A stretch of 64,000 bases of DNA from Tardiphaga sp052076105. GTDB taxonomy: Bacteria; Pseudomonadota; Alphaproteobacteria; Rhizobiales; Xanthobacteraceae. The stretch's first letter is position 1. Every line of letters begins with the position of its first letter. The stretch spans positions 372,001 through 436,000 of the forward strand of contig NZ_CP197245.1 of the NCBI RefSeq assembly GCF_052076105.1, in the 5' to 3' direction. Of this stretch, positions 14,829-21,852 are shown in pieces. The notes under the pieces were generated by a model that worked only from the letters and a program-made list of their open reading frames with translations, searched no databases and was not told the DNA's origin. The translations under genes were made by a program, and so were the position numbers.

Positions 14829-15980
14829 TTACGGCAGGTTCACGATCTCGACCCAGTTCGGATTCTTGCCCACCGCGGTTTCGCTCAGCTTGGTCAGCGC
14901 CCCCGTCGCCTTGTCGATGGAATAGGCCGTCATGCTGTTCGACAACTGCCCGACTGCCAGCAGATAGCGGCCAGACGGATCGATGCTGAAGCCACGCGGC
15001 TGCTTCTCCGTGGCCGTGGAGCCCAGCGATGTCAGCGCGCCGGTTTTGGGATCGACGCGGAACGCCGCGATCGTGTTGCTGGTGCGTTCCGACGCATAGA
15101 GGAACTTGCCGTCCGGCGTCAGGTGGATATCCGCTGCCCATGGCTTGCCATCGAAGCCCTTGGGCAAGGCAGAGGCGACCTGCGTTTCCTTCTTCAGCGT
15201 CCCGGTCGCCGCGTCCCACGGAAATACATAGATCGCCGCGTCGAGTTCGTTGAGCAGATAGACGAACTTCTTGTCCGGCGAGAACACCAGATGGCGCGGG
15301 CCGCCCTTGGCCTTCACGCTGACGGTCGGCGGATCGTTCGGCGTCAGCTTGCCAGCCTTGGCGTCGAATTTCTGCTGATAGATGACGTCGCCGCCGAGGC
15401 TCGTATGCAGGACATAGCGATTGGTGGGATCGACGATGATGCAATGCGCATTCGGTTCGGTAGCGACCACCTGCTGCGCCGGCGCGATCACGCCATTTGG
15501 CCCGATGGCATTCACCGCCACCTTGTTGCCGCCATAGGACGCGCTGAGCAGAAAGCGGCCGGTGCGATCAATCGCGATATAGGCCATGGAATCGGCCAGC
15601 GGCCCGGGGCCGACCAGTTTCAGCTTGCCGGTTTTGGCATCGATATCGAAGGTCACCGCTGTGTATGGCTCGTTGCGCAAACCAGCATAGAGCCGATGCT
15701 TCTCGGGGCTGATGGCCAGCGGCAGCGAGCCGCCGGGCTTTGCCGGTCCCGGCACCGCCACGGTATCGATCGCAGCGAGATTGCCATTCGCCTTCAGTTC
15801 GAAAACGCTGATGTTCTGGCTGTCGGCATTGCCGACATAGACGATCGTAGCGGCGCTGGCCGATGACATGATGGATCCTATTGCTAACGGGAGCGACACG
15901 ATCGCCAGCAGCGCCTTCAAACCAGCACCCGCATGCGTGAACGGCCAACGACGCGAAACGGAACGAACCCGTGCGAGCAT
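14829..15980 (-). CDS. Secreted YbhE-like beta-propeller lactonase-family protein
   Basis: A 383-residue protein of the lactonase (7-bladed beta-propeller, Pgl/YbhE-like) family. A signal peptide is visible: a basic start, the hydrophobic LKALLAIVSLPLAIG, and a SSASAA cleavage region near residue 44, so it should be periplasmic, unlike cytosolic 6-phosphogluconolactonase. Blade repeats recur as GPRHLVFSPDKKFVYLLNEL, DIHLTPDGKFLYASERTSNT and FSIDPSGRYLLAVGQLSNSM. The ATG at 15980 has GGGAGG upstream. It lies 92 bases downstream of the TonB receptor on the same strand, so it may be co-transcribed with that NikR-linked gene. Its substrate is unknown. Confidence 0.82.
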   Translation of the reverse strand: MLARVRSVSRRWPFTHAGAGLKALLAIVSLPLAIGSIMSSASAATIVYVGNADSQNISVFELKANGNLAAIDTVAVPGPAKPGGSLPLAISPEKHRLYAGLRNEPYTAVTFDIDAKTGKLKLVGPGPLADSMAYIAIDRTGRFLLSASYGGNKVAVNAIGPNGVIAPAQQVVATEPNAHCIIVDPTNRYVLHTSLGGDVIYQQKFDAKAGKLTPNDPPTVSVKAKGGPRHLVFSPDKKFVYLLNELDAAIYVFPWDAATGTLKKETQVASALPKGFDGKPWAADIHLTPDGKFLYASERTSNTIAAFRVDPKTGALTSLGSTATEKQPRGFSIDPSGRYLLAVGQLSNSMTAYSIDKATGALTKLSETAVGKNPNWVEIVNLP

Positions 15981-16072
15981 CAACACCTCCCTGCCTCTTT
16001 TCATTGGGAGGGATGATGCTACCGCCTTCTGGAATAGGCAAGCTGCGCTGCGGCAAAGCCAGAACCGGTAGA

Positions 16073-18373
16073 TCAGAACCGGCCGGCCAGCGTCACCCGC
16101 AAGGCCAGCGGCTCGACCGGATGTAGCACGCGATCCATGATGCCGGTCTGGCACACGGCGGCAGGCGCTGTCGGCGCGCCGCCGCCCGCCGGGAAGCAGG
16201 CGGCGAACAGCGAGTCCGTCTTCAGCAGTGACCCATAGGCATAGGTGATCTGGTCCGACTTGCTGTCGAGCATGTTGAACGCATCGAGCTGGATGCGCCA
16301 GCCGTTCTCGAAGCGATAGCCGAACTGACCGTTCAGCAATCCTGTCGCCGGCGAGATGAAGGCCGCGTCTTCGGTGAGCGGACGTGGACCGAAATAACGA
16401 TAGCGCAGCGCGCCGAACCAGCCGGTGGCTTCACCCAGACGAATGCCCGCCGAGGCGATCATGTTGGGGGCGCCGGGGATATAATTTCCGGGTGCGTTGC
16501 CGATCTGCGAGGCCGGATAACCGTCGAGCTCTGCATAGGCCGCCGCCTGATCGGCATTGCTGCCGCGAAAGCGCGCACGCGTCATCGCGAGATCGGCCTC
16601 GAGGCTCAGCCACGATGTCGGCTTGTAGTCATTGGTCCATTCGAAACCGACACGGCGGCTGGGGCGGCTCGCCTCGGTATCGCCGGCATCACCGACGAAC
16701 AGGATCTCGGAGGCGGAATCCAGCATGAAGAACGCGATCGAGCTGGTCAGCCCCGGAATGAGTTTGGTGCGCAATCCGACTTCGGCGCCCTTGGTCTTCA
16801 CCAGAAACGGCGAACTATCCACCGGCGATCCATCGGACGGCGACTCCTTGATGGTCACGCCGCGCGCGTCGTTGCTGTGAAAGCCTTCGCCGGCATTCAG
16901 GAACAGTTCGGTCTTCGCAAAGGGACCAATCACCAGACCTGCCTTGGGGCTGCCGATGGTGGCCGTGGCGCTACCGGAATTGACCGGATTGAAGAACGAA
17001 TTGACCGTGGTGTCGTAATAGTCGCCGCGCCAGCCGATATTGGTGCGCAGCCAGTCGGTCCAGAACGTCGTGTTCTGCACGAACATGCCGACGCTGCCTT
17101 CCTTCACGCCATCGCTGCGCGTGGTGGAGAGATATTGCCGCTTGATGGTGTTGCCGAGGCTGACATTGATGTCGTCGTAGCGACTCTGGATGCCGACTTC
17201 GGTCTCGTTCCGGAAGCCCGCGACAGTGTACTTGAATGTGTGCGATGCATTGATGCCGCCGAGCACGCGGTCGTCATGCTGATGAAACTGATCGCCATTG
17301 ACGGGATCGCTCAGGAAGAATGTGAAGTTGTTCCACAGATTGAGCTTGCTCTTGATCGCGTAGAAATCGACTTTCGTTGCGCCATCGCGGTCGGTATCGC
17401 GATAGCGGCCTGACAGCGAGAAACGCTCCGAATTGCCCCCATCACTGGGATCGAGTGCGCCATAGCGGCCGATCTCGCCCGAGGCGATCGCGCGCAGCGG
17501 CACCTGATCGGTGGAATTCCACTTGTTGCCATAGGCCATGCCGGTCAGCGAGAAGCCGTTATCCAGCGTTCCCTGGCTGTAGCGGATCACGCCATTGAGC
17601 TTCTGCAGTTTGTCGGGATTGTCCCACGGGCCGTTATAGAGATTGGCCTCCGCGGCGACGAGCAGGTTGCCCTCGCCGACCTTGCCCGACGTCACGCCGA
17701 AGGCGCGGTTGTAACCGAAACTGCCCGATGTGATCGACGCCATGGTGCGGGTGACGCTGTCGATCAGGCTGACATGAATGGCGCCCACCGAGGAGAAGTC
17801 GCCTTCGTCAGCGAAATACGGCCCCTTCCGCACATGGACTGAACTGATCAGCTCCGGAATCAGAAAGTTGGTATCGGCATAGCCCTGGCCGTGACCATGG
17901 GTGCGCATGTTCACCGGCATGCCGTCGATGGAGATGGCGAGATCCGTACCGTGATCGAGATTCACGCCGCGCAGGAAGTACTGGTTGGCTTTGCCGTCGC
18001 CAGAATGCTGGGTGACGATCAGGCCGGGCGTGACTTCCAGCGCTTCGGCGGGACGCGACAGCGGCCGCGCATTGACCTCGGCGCCACCGATCGTCTTTTC
18101 GCTGGCCGCTGCGAGCGGCGCCTGCGCAGCGCTGATGCCGGGCGTGACACCTGCGCCGCCGGCCCCTGCCGTCGGTGCAGCGATGCGACGCACAGCCGAA
18201 CGACCATGATCGGTCGAGCTGCGCTTCCGGACCGGCGTGCTCGCGCGCGGTTGCGGTGCCACGACGACAACGGGCGACAGTGTCGTGGGCGTGGAGCCCT
18301 GCGCCCCAGCTTCGGTCGACACCGTGAGGACAGCCGCGACAACCAGAGACAGATCGCGCGATACTCGCTTCAT
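16073..18373 (-). CDS. TonB-dependent outer-membrane receptor, probably nickel-regulated
   Basis: A 766-residue TonB-dependent receptor. It has an N-terminal signal peptide (LSLVVAAVLTVSTEAGAQG) and a basic Pro/Ser-rich linker. The plug domain runs from about EKTIGGAEVNARPLSRPAEA through YFLRGVNLDHGTDLAISIDG to GPYFADEGDFSSVGAIHV. A 22-strand barrel ends in the terminal aromatic LALRVTLAGRF. The plug carries a histidine-rich loop MRTHGHGQGYAD, and an extracellular-type stretch reads QFHQHDD; either could contact a metal, which is inference. A perfect NikR operator lies 117 bases upstream, shared with divergent nikR, so nickel or a nickel chelate is the best substrate guess. The start is the ATG at 18373, not 18397, because the signal peptide begins there. 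Confidence 0.9.
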   Translation of the reverse strand: MKRVSRDLSLVVAAVLTVSTEAGAQGSTPTTLSPVVVVAPQPRASTPVRKRSSTDHGRSAVRRIAAPTAGAGGAGVTPGISAAQAPLAAASEKTIGGAEVNARPLSRPAEALEVTPGLIVTQHSGDGKANQYFLRGVNLDHGTDLAISIDGMPVNMRTHGHGQGYADTNFLIPELISSVHVRKGPYFADEGDFSSVGAIHVSLIDSVTRTMASITSGSFGYNRAFGVTSGKVGEGNLLVAAEANLYNGPWDNPDKLQKLNGVIRYSQGTLDNGFSLTGMAYGNKWNSTDQVPLRAIASGEIGRYGALDPSDGGNSERFSLSGRYRDTDRDGATKVDFYAIKSKLNLWNNFTFFLSDPVNGDQFHQHDDRVLGGINASHTFKYTVAGFRNETEVGIQSRYDDINVSLGNTIKRQYLSTTRSDGVKEGSVGMFVQNTTFWTDWLRTNIGWRGDYYDTTVNSFFNPVNSGSATATIGSPKAGLVIGPFAKTELFLNAGEGFHSNDARGVTIKESPSDGSPVDSSPFLVKTKGAEVGLRTKLIPGLTSSIAFFMLDSASEILFVGDAGDTEASRPSRRVGFEWTNDYKPTSWLSLEADLAMTRARFRGSNADQAAAYAELDGYPASQIGNAPGNYIPGAPNMIASAGIRLGEATGWFGALRYRYFGPRPLTEDAAFISPATGLLNGQFGYRFENGWRIQLDAFNMLDSKSDQITYAYGSLLKTDSLFAACFPAGGGAPTAPAAVCQTGIMDRVLHPVEPLALRVTLAGRF

Positions 18374-18489
18374 CGCAGGCTTGCCCCCAGCGGCCACACG
18401 CGTGCTGACTCGTGTGAAATCACGGGTCCCGCCAAGATCAATGGCAGGCTATGTTGCATCCCGACATGATTTGAAAACTGGCATGACGA

Positions 18490-18517
18490 GTATGATGTTG
18501 TCAATAAATCATCATAC
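18490..18517. promoter_or_regulatory. NikR operator (nickel box)
   Basis: GTATGA-N16-TCATAC is an exact match to the NikR operator half-sites and spacing known from the E. coli nik promoter. It lies 16 bases before the nikR start codon and 117 bases before the TonB receptor start codon, in the gap between these divergent genes. This predicts nickel-dependent repression of the receptor and autoregulation of nikR. Confidence 0.93.
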
Positions 18518-18533
18518 TTATCCGGAGATACGC

Positions 18534-18974
18534 ATGCAGCGCATTACGATCACCCTCGACGATGACCTGATGGAAGAGCTGGATGCTGTCATCGCCGAAC
18601 AGGGCTATCAGAACCGCTCCGAAGCGATCCGCGATCTCACCCGCGCCGGCATGCAGCAGGCCGCACAGGAGAAGGGCAAGGCCGGCGAATGCGTCGCCGC
18701 CCTGGTCTATGTCTATGACCACGCCCAGCGCGACCTGTCACGCCGGCTGGTCGACACCTATCATCATCACCACGACCTCTCGCTGGCGACGCTGCATGTC
18801 CATCTCGACGGCGACAACTGCATGGAGGTCACCGCGCTACGCGGCTCGGGCAACGAGGTGCAGCATTTCGCCGATCACATCATCGCGGAGCGCGGCGTGA
18901 AATATGGCCGCGTGGTGATGATGCCGACGGGGAAGAAAGCAGAGGGGAAGAAGAAGGGGCACAGCCACGGGTGA
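18534..18974 (+). CDS. nikR: Nickel-responsive ribbon-helix-helix regulator NikR
   Basis: A 146-residue regulator. The N-terminal RHH DNA-binding domain is MQRITITLDDDLMEELDAVI and YQNRSEAIRDLTRAGM. The C-terminal ACT-like domain carries the square-planar nickel ligands in the family order: H77 (in the HHHH run 77-80), H88 and H90 (LHVHLD) and C96 (DNCMEV), one residue later than E. coli H76, H87, H89 and C95. A Lys/His-rich tail ends HSHG. The GGAG ribosome-binding site fixes the ATG at 18534; the longer open frame upstream runs through the operator and the divergent gene. It is expected to bind the operator at 18490 when nickel is present and repress the TonB receptor. Confidence 0.95.
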   Translation: MQRITITLDDDLMEELDAVIAEQGYQNRSEAIRDLTRAGMQQAAQEKGKAGECVAALVYVYDHAQRDLSRRLVDTYHHHHDLSLATLHVHLDGDNCMEVTALRGSGNEVQHFADHIIAERGVKYGRVVMMPTGKKAEGKKKGHSHG

Positions 18975-18998
18975 TGGGAGCGCTGATCTATCGTCTTG

Positions 18999-19119
18999 TC
19001 GTCCCCGCGCAGGCGGGGACCCATAACCACAGTCAGCGTGACTCAAAACGCAGAACCACGCCTAAAGCGTTCTATTCACGTCGCCAGCGTGTATGGGTCC
19101 CCGCCTGCGCGGGGACGAC
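18999..19119. repeat. 121-bp inverted-repeat element, family B, copy 1
   Basis: The left end reads GTCGTCCCCGCGCAGGCGGG GACCCATA; the right end is its inverse, TATGGGTCCCCGCCTGCGCG GGGACGAC. Each 28-bp end can itself form a small hairpin (CCCCGC..GCGGGG). The inner 65 bases are not conserved with the other copies. It lies between nikR and the convergent aldo/keto reductase. Confidence 0.85.
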
Positions 19120-19130
19120 ACGTGGAGAAT

Positions 19131-19160
19131 GCGAAGCTTCGCTTCGCGGGGGGAGAGGGG
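19131..19160. repeat. Fragment shared with the loop of repeat family A copy 1
   Basis: GCGAAGCTTCGCTTCGCGGG followed by a G run and GAGAGGGG repeats the sequence inserted in the right hairpin of family A copy 1 (about 3191-3230). It lies 11 bases after a family B element. AGCGAAGCTTCGCT is a perfect palindrome in copy 1. Confidence 0.6.
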
Positions 19161-19172
19161 AAGCAAGAAAGA

Positions 19173-19991
19173 TCAATCCCAGTCCGGCGCAAATGCCGGA
19201 TTCACCAGCCGCTGCGTCTTCGGCAGTGCCGCGATCGCCTTGCGGTCCTCGTCGTCCAGCGTCAGTTTGAGCGCATCGAGATTGGCCTGCTGGCTCTCCT
19301 TGCGCGAGGCCTTCGGGATCGCTGCCACGCCGTCCTGATCGAGCAGCCATTTCAATGCGACCTGCGCGGCCAACACGCCGTGTTTCGCAGCGATGGTCTT
19401 CATCGCGTCGTTGTCGGCAAGCCGCCCCTGACCGAGCGGGCAATAGGCCACCAGCGGGATCGACTTCGCGCGCAGATAGGTCAGCAGCTTCGTCTGATCG
19501 AGCAGCGCGTGATATTCGACCTGATTGCAGGCGACCGGCGCGCCGATCTCCTCCACGGCCTGCTTCATCAGTCTGACCGGGAAATTCGCGACGCCGATGG
19601 CGCGGACGCGCCCCTCGTCCTTCAGCTTCAGCAGCGTCTCGAAGATCGCCGGCAGGTTCATGCCCTTCGAGGGCCAGTGCACCAGATAGAGATCGATGAC
19701 GTCGAGACCGAGCTTCTTCAGGCTGGTGTCGAAGGCGCGCCTGATGGCATCCGGCGCGAGATTTTCGTGCCAGACCTTGGTGGTGACATGGAGATCCCCA
19801 CGCGCAATGCCCGAGGCCTTGATGCCGGCGCCGACCTCAGCCTCGTTGCCATACATTTCGGCGGTGTCGATGTGGCGATAGCCGAGCCCGATGGCGCTTT
19901 CCACGCCGGCGACGCAGCCATCGCCGGTGAGCTTGAAAGTGCCGAGGCCGAGCTTCGGCACGCGAATGCCCTGGGTGTTCAAATTTTGCAT
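19173..19991 (-). CDS. Aldo/keto reductase (2,5-diketo-gluconate reductase-like)
   Basis: A 272-residue NADPH-dependent reductase with a (beta/alpha)8 fold. The catalytic tetrad is visible as D42 and Y47 (RHIDTAEMYGNE), K72 (TTKVWHEN) and H105 (LVHWPSKG). Further family segments are GVANFPVRLMKQ, CNQVEYHALLDQ and the nicotinamide-binding AIPKASRKES. Length and the VAYCPLGQG motif fit the DkgB-like branch; the physiological aldehyde or ketone substrate is unknown. It is convergent with nikR and separated from it by repeats, so its promoter lies in the short gap before 20100. No operon partner is evident. Confidence 0.9.
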   Translation of the reverse strand: MQNLNTQGIRVPKLGLGTFKLTGDGCVAGVESAIGLGYRHIDTAEMYGNEAEVGAGIKASGIARGDLHVTTKVWHENLAPDAIRRAFDTSLKKLGLDVIDLYLVHWPSKGMNLPAIFETLLKLKDEGRVRAIGVANFPVRLMKQAVEEIGAPVACNQVEYHALLDQTKLLTYLRAKSIPLVAYCPLGQGRLADNDAMKTIAAKHGVLAAQVALKWLLDQDGVAAIPKASRKESQQANLDALKLTLDDEDRKAIAALPKTQRLVNPAFAPDWD

Positions 19992-20099
19992 GTCAATTCC
20001 TCAATATGGCGAAACCGTCCGAGACGACGGCGCCGGAAGTGTTTGCTACGGTGCCAGCCTGCAACGATAAATTCAAATCACCGGGAGAGTTTCAGCACC

Positions 20100-20225
20100 A
20101 TGGAAAAGGCATTACGCGGATGGCTCGAATCCCACGGCCTGCTCGCCATCATCACTGCGGTCCTCGGGGTGATCAGTCTGCTGTCCGTGACACTGGTGCT
20201 TGGGGGCTTCTGGCTGGCGCGCTAA
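20100..20225 (+). CDS. Small single-helix membrane protein (41 aa), hypothetical
   Basis: A short open frame of 41 residues, starting MEKALRGWLESHG and containing one hydrophobic helix (LLAIITAVLGVISLLSVTLV) ending in GGFWLAR. GGGAGAG lies upstream of the ATG at a reasonable distance. The longer open frame containing it runs antisense through the reductase gene and is not credible upstream of this ATG. It lies 109 bases before soxB on the same strand, and a transcript covering both is possible. I do not recognise a family. A single-helix small protein is plausible but unproven. Confidence 0.45.
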   Translation: MEKALRGWLESHGLLAIITAVLGVISLLSVTLVLGGFWLAR

Positions 20226-20334
20226 ACGGCACAATTTCATGATGTCGCTAATAGGCTTCTTGATGTCGCCTATGGGCTAGTGCTGATCCCCAGAATACGC
20301 GACACTCCGGGCCTGATCGCCACCCGGATTTTTC

Positions 20335-21585
20335 ATGCGCTATTCGCTAACGTCCTTGCTGAAGCAAACCCTCACCGGCCATAAAGGCTGGACGCCGCAA
20401 TGGCGCGATGCTGCGCCGAAACCCGAATATGACATCGTCATTGTCGGCGGCGGCGGTCATGGGCTCGCAACCGCCTATTATCTGGCAAAGGAATACGGCC
20501 TCAGGAACATCGCCGTGCTCGAGAAGAGCTGGATCGGATCAGGCAATATCGGCCGTAACACCACGATCATCCGTTCCAACTACCTGTTCTCCGAAAATAT
20601 CTCGCTCTACGAGTTGTCGCTGAAACTGTGGGAAGGCCTCGAGCAGGACTTCAACTACAATGCCATGGTCAGCCAGCGCGGCGTGCTCAACCTCTACCAT
20701 TCCGACGGCCAGCGCGACGCCTATGCCCGGCGCGGCAACATGATGCGGCTGAATGGTGCGGACTCCGAATTGCTGGACAAGGAAGGTGTGCGGCAACTCT
20801 ACCCGTTCCTGAATTTCGACGCGGCACGGTTTCCGATCCAGGGCGGATTGCTGCAGAAGCGCGGCGGCACCGTGCGCCATGACGCCGTGGCCTGGGGCTA
20901 TGCCCGCGGCGCGTCCGATCGCGGCGTCGATGTGATCCAGAATTGCGAGGTCACGGGGATCGACATCATCGATGGACGCGCGGTAGGCGTGCAGACCTCG
21001 CGCGGTACGATCAAGGCGAAGAAAATCGGCATCGCCGTCGCCGGCTCGTCGTCGCGCGTGGCGGCGATGGCCGGAATGCGACTGCCGATCGAGAGCCATG
21101 TGTTGCAAGCCTTCGTCTCCGAAGGGCTGAAGCCGATCATTCCCGGTGTCATCACCTTCGGCGCCGGTCATTTCTATATCAGCCAGTCGGACAAGGGCGG
21201 CCTGGTGTTTGGCGGCGATATCGACGGCTACAACTCCTATGCCCAGCGCGGCAATCTTCCCGTGGTCGAGGATGTCTGCGAAGGCGGCATGGCCTTGATG
21301 CCGGCGATCGGCCGCGCGCGGATGCTGCGCAACTGGGGCGGTCTCGTCGACATGTCGATGGACGGCTCGCCGATCATCGACCGCACCCACGTCAAAGGGC
21401 TCTATCTCAATGCCGGCTGGTGCTATGGCGGCTTCAAGGCGACGCCCGGCTCCGGCTTCGTCTTCGCGCATCTGCTGGCCAAGGACGAACCGCATCCCGC
21501 CGCCAACCGCCTGCTGCTGGATCGCTTTCGCTCCGGCCATGTCGTCGATGAAAAGGGCCAGGGCGCCCAACCGAACCTGCACTGA
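20335..21585 (+). CDS. soxB: Sarcosine oxidase beta subunit
   Basis: A 416-residue FAD/FMN-dependent subunit of heterotetrameric sarcosine oxidase, which demethylates sarcosine to glycine, formaldehyde or methylene-THF, and H2O2. The Rossmann motif YDIVIVGGGGHGLATAYYLA lies at about residues 32-51. H182 in GGTVRHDAVAW corresponds to the region of the covalent FMN histidine of known beta subunits. The C-terminal NAGWCYGGFKATPGSG is a family hallmark. It is the first gene of soxBDAG and is followed six bases later by soxD. Upstream lies only a short gap without a clear regulator gene. Confidence 0.95.
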   Translation: MRYSLTSLLKQTLTGHKGWTPQWRDAAPKPEYDIVIVGGGGHGLATAYYLAKEYGLRNIAVLEKSWIGSGNIGRNTTIIRSNYLFSENISLYELSLKLWEGLEQDFNYNAMVSQRGVLNLYHSDGQRDAYARRGNMMRLNGADSELLDKEGVRQLYPFLNFDAARFPIQGGLLQKRGGTVRHDAVAWGYARGASDRGVDVIQNCEVTGIDIIDGRAVGVQTSRGTIKAKKIGIAVAGSSSRVAAMAGMRLPIESHVLQAFVSEGLKPIIPGVITFGAGHFYISQSDKGGLVFGGDIDGYNSYAQRGNLPVVEDVCEGGMALMPAIGRARMLRNWGGLVDMSMDGSPIIDRTHVKGLYLNAGWCYGGFKATPGSGFVFAHLLAKDEPHPAANRLLLDRFRSGHVVDEKGQGAQPNLH

Positions 21586-21591
21586 GGCCCC

Positions 21592-21852
21592 ATGCGCATC
21601 CCCTGCCCTTACTGCGGATCCCGCGATGCGTCGGAATTTTCCTATTCCGGCGATGCCACGCTGGTGCGGCCCACGCCCGACAATGCCGATGCAATGTTCG
21701 ACTATGTCTATCTGCGCGACAATCCCGCCGGCGTGCACAGGGAATACTGGTATCACGCCGCCGGCTGTCACGCCTGGCTGAAGGTCACGCGCAATGTCTC
21801 GACCCATGAGGTGATCGAGGCCGTCCTCGCCCATGACGAGGCGACATTATGA
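21592..21852 (+). CDS. soxD: Sarcosine oxidase delta subunit
   Basis: An 86-residue zinc-binding subunit. C5 and C8 in CPYCGSRD, with a later His/Cys pair in HAAGCHAWLKVTRN, match the known delta-subunit zinc site. The DYVYLRDNPAGVHREYWYHA stretch is diagnostic. It overlaps the start of soxA by four bases (ATGA), so translation is coupled. Confidence 0.95.
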   Translation: MRIPCPYCGSRDASEFSYSGDATLVRPTPDNADAMFDYVYLRDNPAGVHREYWYHAAGCHAWLKVTRNVSTHEVIEAVLAHDEATL

